DNA of 64,000 nt from Microbacterium pumilum (GTDB lineage: Bacteria; Actinomycetota; Actinomycetes; Actinomycetales; Microbacteriaceae): assembly GCF_039530225.1 (NCBI RefSeq), contig NZ_BAAAOH010000001.1:2790001-2854000 (forward strand). The letters run 5' to 3'. The notes under the pieces were generated by a model. It had not been told where the DNA came from. It made no database searches and saw only the letters and a list, made by a program, of their open reading frames with translations. The translations under genes were made by a program, and so were the position numbers. Below, piece by piece: positions 36,663-45,881 of the stretch. Within the stretch, counting starts at the first letter, position 1. Each line of letters begins with the position of its first letter.

Positions 36663-37685
36663 ATGCCTTCTCAGGGCCTCGGCCTCGCGCCCCGCCTTCG
36701 TTATCTCGCAGGACGCGCACGGCGCATCGATGTCGGCTCGGTGTTCGAGCGCGCCAAAGAGACGTCCGCACATCACGGCAAGTGGATGCCTGCCGTCGTC
36801 GTCGACATGCTGTGGTCGGCCGGCTTCAAGCAGGTGGGATTCCAGGACTACGTCGACTACGACTTCGCGATTCTGAACGCCGCCGAACGGGCGACCTACA
36901 TGACCCATCCGGTCTCGAACGAGCTCTCACAGAAGTACGACCACCCCGACTACCGGCACATCTTCCAGGACAAGGTCGAGTTCGACCGCGTCTTCTCGGA
37001 GCATCTCCATCGCGAGTGGATGGTGGTCGACGCGGGAAACGCCTCCGAGCTGCGTGCGTTCACCGAGCGCCAGGGCACCATCGTGACGAAGGAGCCCGTC
37101 GGCCAGGCCGGGACGGGCGTGCACCGCTACCACGCGGCCGAGGTCGACGATTGGGATGCCTTCCACGCCGGCCTGTTCGCCCGCGGCGAGCTCCTCGTCG
37201 AAGAGGTCATCGTGCAGCATCCGGACCTTGCCGCCGTGTGCCCCGGAACCGTCAACACCACCCGCGTGACCGCCTTCTTCGACGGCGAGCGGGCCCACAT
37301 CCTCGCGATGGCGCAGAAGTTCGGCCGGGGTGCCGTCTCGGACCAGATGACCTTCGGCGGTTTCTACACGATGCTCGACGAGAACGGCCATGCCTTGGGT
37401 GCCGGTTATGACTCGCACGCGCACGTCCACGAGACGCACCCCGATTCGGGGTTCCGGATCGCCGACTTCCGGCTGCCGATGATGGACGAGGTCCGAGCCT
37501 TCGTGGATCGCGTCGCACGTGTCGTGCCGCAGGTGCAGTACGTCGGCTGGGACATCGTCGTGACACCCACCGGACCTGTGCTCGTCGAGGGCAACTGGGG
37601 TGCCGGCGTCTACGAGAACAAGCCGAGCGTCACCGGCATCCGCACCGGTAACAAGCCCCGCTATCGCGAGGCCATCGGGTTCTGA
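36663..37685 (+). CDS. ATP-grasp ligase, sugar-transfer-associated type
   Basis: A 340-residue protein resembling the sugar-transfer-associated ATP-grasp family. The ATP-binding part includes GTIVTKEPVGQAGTGVHRY (a flexible Gly-rich loop with Lys), ELLVEEVIVQHP and NTTRVTAFFDG. The metal-binding C-terminal part is YVGWDIVVTPTGPVLVEGNWGAG. Such enzymes join a carboxylate to an amine using ATP; the substrate here is unknown. ATG 36663 follows CGGAG. It is divergent from the split alanine racemase and convergent with the F420-ligase-like gene, so a shared cell-envelope or peptide-tailoring role is possible. Confidence 0.75.
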   Translation: MPSQGLGLAPRLRYLAGRARRIDVGSVFERAKETSAHHGKWMPAVVVDMLWSAGFKQVGFQDYVDYDFAILNAAERATYMTHPVSNELSQKYDHPDYRHIFQDKVEFDRVFSEHLHREWMVVDAGNASELRAFTERQGTIVTKEPVGQAGTGVHRYHAAEVDDWDAFHAGLFARGELLVEEVIVQHPDLAAVCPGTVNTTRVTAFFDGERAHILAMAQKFGRGAVSDQMTFGGFYTMLDENGHALGAGYDSHAHVHETHPDSGFRIADFRLPMMDEVRAFVDRVARVVPQVQYVGWDIVVTPTGPVLVEGNWGAGVYENKPSVTGIRTGNKPRYREAIGF

Positions 37686-37707
37686 CGTTTCGATGTCTCA
37701 GCGACCG

Positions 37708-37789
37708 GTCCGTAAGCCTGCCGAACCGGTCCCTGAGCCTGTCGAAGGGTCACTCGTCCGGTCGAACCGATCCCTGAGCCTGTCGAGGG
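37708..37789. repeat. Cluster of three dispersed short repeats, copies 3-5
   Basis: Three same-orientation copies lie in the gap between convergent genes: CGTAAGCCTGCCGAA (37711-37725, degenerate), GGTCCCTGAGCCTGTCGAAGGG (37728-37749) and GATCCCTGAGCCTGTCGAGGG (37769-37789). GGTC/GAACCG segments also recur between them, so the unit is larger than the core. The last copy reaches the stop codon of the F420-ligase-like gene. Confidence 0.7.
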
Positions 37790-38488
37790 CTAGGCGGGCC
37801 GGACGACGCCCAGTGGCGTGGACTGGTGGCCCTGGCCGAGCGGGTTGTCCTTCAGGATCGCGACGAGACGCTTCTCGCCGGCCCGATCGAGGGTCGACCC
37901 CAGGATGTTGCCGCCGAGATCGTTGATGTCGACGACCGCAACCTCCGCAGTGCCGCCGAGCAGCGACTTCAGGTGCGCCGACACCTCGCGCGGACGCTCC
38001 GGGCCGAGAACGACCGCCTTGTTGTAGGGCGGGATGGTGCCACTGGTCGGGCCGTCGATGGCGCGCGCCTTGTCGCCCGCGATGCGATAGAAGTCGCCCT
38101 TGCGGCCGAACAGCTTGGTCACGGCCGAGACCGCTGCCGCGAACAGGATGCGGATCGTGCCGCACTCGCGCAGCGCCATCTCCATCGTCTCGGGCATGCC
38201 GAGGCCGATCCCGTACGGCGTGCGCACCACGAACTTCGAGAGGAACAGCGCGAGTCGACGCGGCTTGATGTCCTCGACGAGATAGGACCGCCCCTGCGTG
38301 ATCGCCACGATCTTCTCGGTGACGAACAGGATGTCGCCGGGCTGCACGACATCGGTCGCGTACTGGCTGACGAACGCGTCTAGGTCGTCACCCGGCATCA
38401 CGACATGCGTGCGGATCGGGATCCGCGACACCTTCTCGCCGTTTAGTTCTACAGTCAGCGCCTTGCCGGCGTTGGCTTCGGACATCAC
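37790..38488 (-). CDS. Coenzyme F420-0:L-glutamate ligase-like protein
   Basis: A 232-residue protein of the CofE-like family. The N-terminal [22 protein letters not shown] and [19 protein letters not shown] match the family start. [22 protein letters not shown] and [12 protein letters not shown] (metal-binding acidic residues) follow. True CofE adds gamma-linked glutamates to F420, but no other F420 gene is visible in this window, so the substrate may differ. Its neighbour is an ATP-grasp ligase. The start overlaps the sigA stop by four bases (ATGA). Confidence 0.75.
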   Translation of the reverse strand: MMSEANAGKALTVELNGEKVSRIPIRTHVVMPGDDLDAFVSQYATDVVQPGDILFVTEKIVAITQGRSYLVEDIKPRRLALFLSKFVVRTPYGIGLGMPETMEMALRECGTIRILFAAAVSAVTKLFGRKGDFYRIAGDKARAIDGPTSGTIPPYNKAVVLGPERPREVSAHLKSLLGGTAEVAVVDINDLGGNILGSTLDRAGEKRLVAILKDNPLGQGHQSTPLGVVRPA

Positions 38489-39924
38489 TCGAGGTAGTCC
38501 CGCAGCGACTGCGAACGGGAGGGATGCCGCAGCTTCGCCATCGTCTTGGACTCGATCTGACGGATCCGCTCGCGCGTGACGCCGAACGTGTCGCCGATCT
38601 GGTCCAGGGTCTTGGGCTGGCCGTCGCCGAGGCCGAAGCGCATCCGGATCACGCCGGCCTCACGCTCCGACAGGGAGTCGAGCAGCGACTCGAGCTGGCG
38701 CTGCAGCATCGTGAAGCCCACCGCGTCTGCCGAAACAACAGCCTCGGTGTCTTCGATCAGGTCGCCGAACTCGCTGTCGCCGTCCTCGCCGAGCGGGGTG
38801 TGCAGTGAGATCGGCTCGCGGCCGTACTTCTGCACCTCGACGACCTTTTCGGGCGTCATGTCGAGTTCGCGGCTCAGCTCTTCGGGCGTGGGTTCGCGGC
38901 CCAGGTCCTGCAGCATCTGCCGCTGAACGCGGGCGAGCTTGTTGATGACCTCGACCATGTGGACAGGGATGCGGATGGTGCGCGCCTGGTCGGCCATGGC
39001 GCGGGTGATCGCCTGGCGGATCCACCACGTCGCGTAAGTCGAGAACTTGAAGCCCTTGGTGTAGTCGAACTTCTCGACAGCACGGATGAGGCCCAGGTTG
39101 CCCTCCTGGATGAGGTCGAGGAACTGCATCCCACGGCCGGTGTAACGCTTCGCGAGCGAGACCACCAGACGAAGGTTGGCGCCGAGCAGGTGCGACTTGG
39201 CGCGCTGGCCGTCACGGGCGACCCACTGCAGGTCGAGGCCCGTCTGGTTCGACTTCTCGGCCGGCGTCATGTGCGACAGCTTCTCTTCGGCGAACAGGCC
39301 CGCCTCGATGCGCATCGCGAGCTCGACCTCTTCGGCCGCGTTCAGCAACGGGACCTTGCCGATCTGCTTCAGGTAGTCCTTGACCGGGTCGGCGGTCGCT
39401 CCGGTGATCTGCGTCGAGTAGACCGGGATGTCGTCCTCGTCGTTCGACGAGATGATGATGGCTCCGGTCGGGAGCGGCTCCGCGAATGCCGGCTTCGTCT
39501 CGTCTTCGTCCTCGTCGTCCTCGGCGTCGCCGTCGGCGGCCTCGTGATCGGCTTCGGGCTCGGCGGCCGCATTCTTCGCCTTACTGGCGGTGGGTGCGGC
39601 GGGCTCATCGCCGTCGGCATCCGCGTCGATGTCTACGACGACTTCTGCCAGCTCGGACTCGTCGAGGTCGGCATCGACATCCAGTTCGACGTCATCGTCG
39701 AGCTCTTCGACATCGCCCTTGCCTGCGGCCTTGGCCGGCGCCTTGGCGCCCTTGGTGGCGGCCTTGCCGGCCGGCGCCTTAGCGGTCGCGGACTTCTTTG
39801 CGGCCGTCGTCTTCGGCGCGGCCTTGCCGGCCGGCGCCTTCTGAACGGAATCGTCTGGGACCGTATCGCTCGCGGCGTCCTTCTGGCCGCGCGCGCGGGT
39901 CGTGGTGGTCGTGTCTGAGGTCAC
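38485..39924 (-). CDS. sigA: Principal RNA polymerase sigma factor
   Basis: A 479-residue group 1 sigma-70. A Lys/Ala-rich N-terminus with [11 protein letters not shown] repeats (about 28-75) is followed by an acidic stretch. Region 1.2 begins near [25 protein letters not shown]. Region 2 contains [42 protein letters not shown]. Region 4 has [36 protein letters not shown] 39924 with GAAAGGCG upstream is the most likely start; an upstream frame extends to 40041 without support. The TTGACA at 39999-39994 may be part of its promoter. Confidence 0.95.
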   Translation of the reverse strand: MTSDTTTTTRARGQKDAASDTVPDDSVQKAPAGKAAPKTTAAKKSATAKAPAGKAATKGAKAPAKAAGKGDVEELDDDVELDVDADLDESELAEVVVDIDADADGDEPAAPTASKAKNAAAEPEADHEAADGDAEDDEDEDETKPAFAEPLPTGAIIISSNDEDDIPVYSTQITGATADPVKDYLKQIGKVPLLNAAEEVELAMRIEAGLFAEEKLSHMTPAEKSNQTGLDLQWVARDGQRAKSHLLGANLRLVVSLAKRYTGRGMQFLDLIQEGNLGLIRAVEKFDYTKGFKFSTYATWWIRQAITRAMADQARTIRIPVHMVEVINKLARVQRQMLQDLGREPTPEELSRELDMTPEKVVEVQKYGREPISLHTPLGEDGDSEFGDLIEDTEAVVSADAVGFTMLQRQLESLLDSLSEREAGVIRMRFGLGDGQPKTLDQIGDTFGVTRERIRQIESKTMAKLRHPSRSQSLRDYLE

Positions 39925-40141
39925 GGTTCGCCTTTCACCGACGGACGGAGTGTCGCTCGTCCCCCGGTAGATTTCGGACACTAGTAAGACCCTTGTCAAG
40001 TCCCCGCCCTGCTGAGGAAGCCTCGCGGGACCGGTTGACAACGGGTCAGATCATCTATTGTCTCACACTTGCCATGGACTGCAGACGTCCATGCCGACAC
40101 GATGAGTGAAACGCGCGCCGCGCGTCGGGCATTCCGCGCGG

Positions 40142-41059
40142 TCAGCGCTTGTCGTCGTCGCCGGTGGGTCGGGTCGCGAGGAAGCGCTCGAGCTCGGCGG
40201 CGAGTTCGTCGGCGCTGGGGAGGTCACCGGTGTGGATCATCGGCGTCGCGAGCGTCGATCCGGCCATGTAGGCGTCATACCGCTCTTCGAGACCCTGCAC
40301 CATTCGAGACAGCTCGTCGCTCCCCGCGACCTGCTCGTCCACCTTCGCGAGGTATTCCCGGTTCTCTTCGCGGAGGTCGTCGCCCGTGAATACGAGCCCT
40401 GTCGCGACGGTGAGGCTGTCGAGACCCGCCAGAGCCGCAGCTGGATACTCGGTGTCGCCCAGGTAGTGAGGAACCAGCAAGACGAATCCCGACACGCTCG
40501 CTCCGGACTCGGCGAGTCTGTACTCCAGCAGATGACCGGCCGTCGATGGCACCTGCGTGTGCGGCTGCCACACCGAGTGCGCCTCGGTGAGTTCGCTGCG
40601 CGTGCCGCTCACGGTCGTGCCGATCGGGCGGGTGTGCGGAACGGGCATCGGGATGGCGTGAACCCACGTGACCGTCGAGATCGCGAAGATCTCCACGAAC
40701 TCCAGTACGGCGGCGGTGAAGGCGTCCCACGCGAAGTCCGGCTCGTATCCGGAGAGGAGGAGGAACGGCTGCCCCAGGGCGTCGTGCGCGAGGGCGAGCT
40801 CGAGCCGCGGCGGGCGATAGTCGGTGAGGTGGTCCTGCTCGAACGAGATGACCGGCCTGCGAGCGCGGTAGTCGAGCAGCACATCGTTGGCGAAGACCGC
40901 GAGCGGAGTGGGATCGAGTTCGTCCTGGAAATAGTCCACGAGCTGACTCACTGCGCTTCCCGCATCCGTGAACCCCGTCAGCGCGATGACGAGCGGCAAC
41001 GCGCGCGGCACCGGCGGGGCGGACGCCGAACGCACGTAGAGCGGACCGGTGAGGGGCAT
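40142..41059 (-). CDS. PAC2 family protein
   Basis: A 305-residue PAC2-type protein, the fold of proteasome assembly chaperone 2. Family segments are LVIALTGFTDAGSAVSQLVDYF, FANDVLLDYRARRP and LLLSGYEPDFAWDAFTAAVLEF. In actinobacteria its role is unclear and it is found with or without a proteasome. The ATG lies six bases after a minus-strand TAGCAT (41071-41066), the leaderless geometry. It is divergent from pepA. Confidence 0.87.
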   Translation of the reverse strand: MPLTGPLYVRSASAPPVPRALPLVIALTGFTDAGSAVSQLVDYFQDELDPTPLAVFANDVLLDYRARRPVISFEQDHLTDYRPPRLELALAHDALGQPFLLLSGYEPDFAWDAFTAAVLEFVEIFAISTVTWVHAIPMPVPHTRPIGTTVSGTRSELTEAHSVWQPHTQVPSTAGHLLEYRLAESGASVSGFVLLVPHYLGDTEYPAAALAGLDSLTVATGLVFTGDDLREENREYLAKVDEQVAGSDELSRMVQGLEERYDAYMAGSTLATPMIHTGDLPSADELAAELERFLATRPTGDDDKR

Positions 41060-41065
41060 GGATCC

Positions 41066-41071
41066 ATGCTA
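41066..41071 (-). promoter_or_regulatory. Candidate -10 of the PAC2 gene (leaderless)
   Basis: Minus-strand TAGCAT, then GGATCC, then the ATG at 41059. Confidence 0.45.
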
Positions 41072-41152
41072 CGAGTCGCATGTGCGCGCGCGGGTCAGGC
41101 TGGTCCCGCTCACAGCGAACAGCAGGCGCCGAGCGACGCACCCGGGGATACC

Positions 41153-41158
41153 TAGGAT
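41153..41158 (+). promoter_or_regulatory. Candidate -10 of pepA (leaderless)
   Basis: TAGGAT, then six bases, then the ATG of pepA at 41165. No ribosome binding site is present in those six bases. Confidence 0.5.
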
Positions 41159-41164
41159 GGGTCC

Positions 41165-42643
41165 ATGTCGTTTCCCGAGCTCGTGTACCGCAGCGATTCG
41201 ATCCGAGACTCTGATGCAGACGCCATCCTGCTGGCGCTTCCGCCTCTCGATGAAGGCGACTTCCCCGTGCTGGACGACTGGCCGGGCGTCAGAGAAGCCG
41301 CGCTCGCCGTCGGATTCACCGGTGCACCGTCGGCGATCCTGCGCATCCACGCCCCCGAGAGCACGGCAAAGCCCCTCGCCGTCGTCGGCACCGGGACAGA
41401 TCCGGATGCCGCCGCATTGCGTGACGCCGTCGGCGCCGCCATCCGCACCATCACCGGGTTCGCGACGATCGCCGTCGCGGCGCCGGTGGCGGACGAGTCC
41501 CTCTGGCCGGCGATCGCCGAGGGTGCGGGTCTGGGTGGATACCGGTTCGAGGGCTACAAGTCCGAGGCGCCGAAGCCCCGCGCATCCCGAGTCGTGGTGC
41601 ACGGATCTGCGGATGCCGACCCGGAGCGCCTCGAGCGTGTGACGGCCGTCGCCTCGGCGGTCGCCCTGGTGAAGGATCTCGTCTCCACGCCCGCCGAGTG
41701 GCTCGGGCCCTCGGACTTCGCAGATCAGGCCGCCGCCTCGGTAGCCGAACTGCCGGTGACCGTCGAGGTGCTCGACGAGGACGCGCTCCGAGCAGGGGGC
41801 TACGGAGGCATCATCGGCGTGGGCCTGGGCTCTGACCGGCCGCCGCGGCTCGTCCGGCTGGAGTACTCCCCCGAAGGCGCCGCGAGGCATGTCGCGCTGG
41901 TCGGCAAGGGCATCACGTTCGACACCGGCGGACTCTCGCTCAAGCCGGCGGCATCGATGGTCGGCATGAAATACGACATGTGCGGTGCGGCCACGGCATT
42001 GGCTGTGCTGCGCGCCGTCGCGACGGTGGGGGCACCCGTCAAGGTGACCGCCTGGCTGTGCATCGCCGACAACATGCCGTCGGGTCGGGCTACCCGGCCG
42101 GGAGACGTGCTGCGAATTCTCGACGGCACCACAGTGGAGGTGCTCAACACCGACGCCGAGGGCCGGCTCGTGCTCGCAGACGGACTGGTCGCGGCCAGTC
42201 GCGAGCATCCCGACCTCATCATCGACGTGGCGACGTTGACCGGAGCGATCACGATCGCGCTCGGAACCCGGCACGCCGGCGTGATGGGCGAGGGCGCCGC
42301 GGTCGCGGAATATCTCGCCGCCGCATCCGAGACCGGCGAACTGGCCTGGCACCTCCCGCTTCCGGCGCACATGATCGATGACCTCGACTCGCCCATCGCC
42401 GATCTGCAGAACGCCAAGATCGGCGACCCGGCCGGCGGCTCGCTGTTCGCGGGCCTGTTCCTGCGCCATTTCGTAGGGCGCACCAGCGATGACCCGGACG
42501 CAGCGCGCATCCCGTGGGTGCACCTCGACATCGCCGGCGTCGGCATGAACAAGGGTGGACCGTTCGGGTTCACCGACAAAGGTCCGACGGCCGCGACGGT
42601 GCGGACGCTCATCACCCTGATCGCAGGAGAGGCGACACGATGA
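41165..42643 (+). CDS. pepA: Leucyl aminopeptidase (M17)
   Basis: A 492-residue cytosol aminopeptidase with two metal ions. The metal and catalytic residues are in VGKGITFDTGGLSLKP (Lys, Asp) and the M17 signature NTDAEGRLVLAD (Asp, Glu, Arg), with AGSLFAGLFL-type and WVHLDIAGVG segments near the C-terminus. It removes N-terminal residues from peptides. Its stop overlaps the lpdA start (ATGA). The pepA-lpdA-sucB order is kept in many actinobacteria. Confidence 0.94.
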   Translation: MSFPELVYRSDSIRDSDADAILLALPPLDEGDFPVLDDWPGVREAALAVGFTGAPSAILRIHAPESTAKPLAVVGTGTDPDAAALRDAVGAAIRTITGFATIAVAAPVADESLWPAIAEGAGLGGYRFEGYKSEAPKPRASRVVVHGSADADPERLERVTAVASAVALVKDLVSTPAEWLGPSDFADQAAASVAELPVTVEVLDEDALRAGGYGGIIGVGLGSDRPPRLVRLEYSPEGAARHVALVGKGITFDTGGLSLKPAASMVGMKYDMCGAATALAVLRAVATVGAPVKVTAWLCIADNMPSGRATRPGDVLRILDGTTVEVLNTDAEGRLVLADGLVAASREHPDLIIDVATLTGAITIALGTRHAGVMGEGAAVAEYLAAASETGELAWHLPLPAHMIDDLDSPIADLQNAKIGDPAGGSLFAGLFLRHFVGRTSDDPDAARIPWVHLDIAGVGMNKGGPFGFTDKGPTAATVRTLITLIAGEATR

Positions 42644-44013
42644 CCGAGCACGACTTCGACCTCGTCGTTCTGGGCGGAGGCAGCGGCGGCTACGCGGCAG
42701 CCCTGCGGGCGGCGGAACTCGGCCGCTCGGTCGCTCTGGTCGAGAAGGACAAGGTCGGCGGCACATGCCTGCATAAAGGCTGCATCCCGACCAAAGCGCT
42801 TCTCCACGCCGCCGAGGTCGCCGAGGTGACGCGGGATGCATCGACCATCGGCATCCGTGCGTCGTTCGAAGGCATCGACATGGCGGGTGTTCGGGCCTAT
42901 CGGGAGGGAATCGTCGCCAAGAAGTACAGGGGGCTCGAGGTTCTCGTCAAAGCGCGAAAGATCACGGTCGTCACCGGTGAGGGACGGCTCGAGGCAGGCC
43001 CCGCGGTCCGCGTGGGCGACGACCTCTATCGCGGGAAGGATGTCATCCTGGCCACCGGCTCGTACAGCCGGACTCTTCCAGGGCTCGAGATCGGCGGCCG
43101 CATCATCGCCAGCGAGCAGGCGCTGGAGCTGGATACGATCCCCGATCGAGTCGTGATCCTCGGCGGAGGCGTGATCGGAGTCGAGTTCGCGAGCGTCTGG
43201 AAGTCGTTCGGAACGGACGTGACCATTGTCGAGGCGCTGGACCACCTGGTGCCCAACGAAGACGTCACCCTGAGCAAGGCGCTCGAGCGGGCGTTCCGCA
43301 AGCGCGGCATCGCGTACTCGCTGGGTGTTCGGTTCCAGGGCGCGACACAGACGTCGGATGCCGTCACGGTGACTCTCGAGGACGGGAAGACCTTCGAGGC
43401 CGACCACCTCCTCGTGGCCGTCGGGCGCGGGCCCGCGGCGGCGGGACTCGGCTACGAAGAGGTCGGCGTGACCCTCGACCGTGGGTTCGTCGTGACCGAC
43501 GATCGCCTGCGGACGGGCGTCGAGCATGTCTGGGCGGTGGGCGACATCGTGCTGGGCCCGCAGCTCGCCCACCGAGGCTTCCAGCAGGGCATCTTCGTCG
43601 CGGAGGAGATCGCGGGCCTCAAGCCGGTCGTGGTGCCGGACACCCACATCCCGAAGGTCACATACTGCAGCCCCGAAGTCGCCTCGGTGGGCCTCACCGA
43701 AGCGCAGGCGGTCGGCATCCACGGCGCCGACGGCATCAGCTCGTACGAGTACAACCTCGCCGGCAACGGCAAGAGCGAGATCCTCGGCACGGCCGGCATC
43801 GTGAAGGTCGTGCGTGCCAAGGACGGTCCCGTTCTGGGGGTGCACATGGTGGGAGACCGCGTGGGCGAGTTGATCTCCGAAGGCCAGCTCGTCGTCGGGT
43901 GGGAAGCGCACCCGGAAGACGTCGCGCCGTACATCCACTCCCACCCCACCCAGAGTGAAGCGCTCGGCGAGGCATTCCTCGCACTCGCCGGCAAACCACT
44001 GCACGCGCTCTGA
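42640..44013 (+). CDS. lpdA: Dihydrolipoyl dehydrogenase (E3)
   Basis: A 457-residue flavoprotein disulfide reductase that reoxidises dihydrolipoamide in 2-oxoacid dehydrogenase complexes. FAD fold: VVLGGGSGGYAAALRAAELG. Redox disulfide: GGTCLHKGCIPTKALL. NAD fold: VVILGGGVIGVEFASVW. The C-terminal HSHPTQSEALGE carries the base pair His-Glu. It starts inside the pepA stop; sucB follows 63 bases later. Confidence 0.95.
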   Translation: MTEHDFDLVVLGGGSGGYAAALRAAELGRSVALVEKDKVGGTCLHKGCIPTKALLHAAEVAEVTRDASTIGIRASFEGIDMAGVRAYREGIVAKKYRGLEVLVKARKITVVTGEGRLEAGPAVRVGDDLYRGKDVILATGSYSRTLPGLEIGGRIIASEQALELDTIPDRVVILGGGVIGVEFASVWKSFGTDVTIVEALDHLVPNEDVTLSKALERAFRKRGIAYSLGVRFQGATQTSDAVTVTLEDGKTFEADHLLVAVGRGPAAAGLGYEEVGVTLDRGFVVTDDRLRTGVEHVWAVGDIVLGPQLAHRGFQQGIFVAEEIAGLKPVVVPDTHIPKVTYCSPEVASVGLTEAQAVGIHGADGISSYEYNLAGNGKSEILGTAGIVKVVRAKDGPVLGVHMVGDRVGELISEGQLVVGWEAHPEDVAPYIHSHPTQSEALGEAFLALAGKPLHAL

Positions 44014-44076
44014 CGCTTCGCCCGAACCGCATCACTAAGCTAGAACGACATCGGCAATCCTGAAGGAGACAAGCCC

Positions 44077-45870
44077 ATGAGCACTTCCGTGGTCCTCCCC
44101 GCGCTCGGCGAGAGCGTCACCGAGGGAACGGTCACCCGCTGGCTGAAGAAGGTCGGCGACACCGTCGAGGCCGACGAGGGGCTGCTCGAGATCTCCACAG
44201 ACAAGGTCGACACCGAGATCCCGTCGCCCGTCGGCGGCGTGATCGAAGAGATCCTCGTCCAGGAGGACGAGACCGTCGAAGTCGGCGCCATCCTCGCGAA
44301 GATCGGCGATGGCAGTGGGTCCGGTGCAGCGCCTGCGGCGGATGACGCGGCCGCACAGGCCGCTCCGGCCGAGGAGCCGGCCGCCGAACAGGCCGCGCCC
44401 GCAGAACCTGCACCCGCAGACCCTGCGCCCGCTGCAGCGGAGGCGCCCGCCCCCGCCGAGGCGCCTGCACCGCAGTCCGCGCCCGCATCGGGCGGCAAGG
44501 ACGTCGTGCTCCCCGAGCTGGGCGAGAGCGTCACCGAGGGGACGGTCACCCGCTGGCTGAAGTCCATCGGAGACAGCGTCGAGGTCGACGAGCCGCTGCT
44601 GGAGATCTCGACCGACAAGGTCGACACCGAGATCCCTTCGCCGTTCGCCGGCGTGCTCGTCGAGATCCTCGCCAAGGAGGACGAGACGGTGGAAGTCGGT
44701 TCCACCCTCGCGCGCATCGGTGAGCCGGGTGCCGCGGCCGTGACCGCCCCCGAAGCACCGTCGACCGAGAAGCCGGTCGAGGCCGACGCCCCGACCGCGG
44801 CTGAGCCCGACACAGCACCCGAGCCCGCCCCCGCGCAGGAGACTCCGCCGGCGCCGGCACCAGCCCCCGCTGCCCAGGCGCCTGCGCCCGCGGCACCCGC
44901 CCCCGCGGCACCAGCGCCCGCCGCTGCGGCTCCCGCACCGGCGGACGACTCGGATGTCGTCGCGTATGTCACTCCGTTGGTACGTCGTCTCGCACAGCAG
45001 CAGGGCATCGACCTGTCGACGGTGTCGGGAACCGGCGTGGGAGGTCGCATCCGCAAGGAAGACGTCCTGAACGCCGCGGCTGCCGCATCCGCCCCCACCG
45101 CCGAGCAGCCCGCCGCCGCGGCTGCATCGGCCCCGGCACCCGTGGAGATCTCGCCGCTGCGTGGCACCACGCAGCCGATGTCCCGCCTCCGCAAGGTGCT
45201 CGCCGAACGCGCGGTCGCCTCGATGCAGGCCACGGCACAGCTGACCACCGTCGTCGAGGTCGACGTCACCAAGCTCGCGAACTACCGCGACAAGGTGAAG
45301 AACGACTTCGTGGCCAAGACCGGCGACAAGCTCTCGTTCCTGCCGTTCTTCGCCCTGGCCGCTGCCGAGGCTCTGCAGTCGAACCCGGTGATCAACGCCA
45401 CGGTCGACGGCACCGACATCGTGTACCCGGCGAGCGAGAACCTCTCGATCGCGGTGGACACCGAGCGGGGGCTTCTCACGCCCGTGCTTCGTGACGCTGC
45501 GACCAAGAACCTGGCCCAGATCGCCCACGAGATCGCCGACCTCGCGGCGCGCACGCGCGACAACAAGCTCAAGCCCGATGAGCTGGCCGGCGGAACGTTC
45601 ACCCTGACCAACACCGGCTCGCGCGGCGCGCTCTTCGACACCCCCGTGGTCTTCCTGCCGCAGTCGGCGATCCTCGGCACCGGTGTGGTCGTGAAGCGCC
45701 CGGGCATCGTGTCGGTCGACGGCAAGGACGCGATCTCGGTGCGGTCCTACGTTTACCTGGCGCTGTCATACGACCACCGCGTCATCGACGGTGCGGATGC
45801 CGCGCGGTTCCTCGGCGCGGTGAAGGCCCGTCTCGAGGCTGCGGCTTTCGAAAGCCAGCTCGGAATCTGA
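44077..45870 (+). CDS. sucB: Dihydrolipoamide acyltransferase, E2 component (SucB type)
   Basis: A 597-residue E2 with two lipoyl domains (1-78 and 141-216). The lipoylated lysines are Lys43 and Lys181, both in STDKVDTEIPSP. Two Ala/Pro-rich linkers follow each lipoyl domain. A peripheral subunit-binding domain (about 300-340, TPLVRRLAQQQGIDLSTVSG) and a catalytic domain (about 365-597) complete it; the active-site motif is SYDHRVIDGADAARF. It acts with E3 encoded just upstream and with E1 proteins such as AceE (59349-62078). AAGGAG precedes the ATG. In actinobacteria this E2 serves both pyruvate and 2-oxoglutarate complexes. Confidence 0.94.
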   Translation: MSTSVVLPALGESVTEGTVTRWLKKVGDTVEADEGLLEISTDKVDTEIPSPVGGVIEEILVQEDETVEVGAILAKIGDGSGSGAAPAADDAAAQAAPAEEPAAEQAAPAEPAPADPAPAAAEAPAPAEAPAPQSAPASGGKDVVLPELGESVTEGTVTRWLKSIGDSVEVDEPLLEISTDKVDTEIPSPFAGVLVEILAKEDETVEVGSTLARIGEPGAAAVTAPEAPSTEKPVEADAPTAAEPDTAPEPAPAQETPPAPAPAPAAQAPAPAAPAPAAPAPAAAAPAPADDSDVVAYVTPLVRRLAQQQGIDLSTVSGTGVGGRIRKEDVLNAAAAASAPTAEQPAAAAASAPAPVEISPLRGTTQPMSRLRKVLAERAVASMQATAQLTTVVEVDVTKLANYRDKVKNDFVAKTGDKLSFLPFFALAAAEALQSNPVINATVDGTDIVYPASENLSIAVDTERGLLTPVLRDAATKNLAQIAHEIADLAARTRDNKLKPDELAGGTFTLTNTGSRGALFDTPVVFLPQSAILGTGVVVKRPGIVSVDGKDAISVRSYVYLALSYDHRVIDGADAARFLGAVKARLEAAAFESQLGI

Positions 45871-45881
45871 TCGCACGGCCG

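Noticed and set aside
37708..37789. CRISPR array
   Set aside because: Repeats are about 20 bases, imperfect, irregularly spaced and not interleaved with unique spacers of constant length; no cas gene is present.
37790..38488. Evidence that the organism makes coenzyme F420
   Set aside because: One CofE-like protein alone is not enough; no other F420 gene is visible in the window and the family includes members with other roles.
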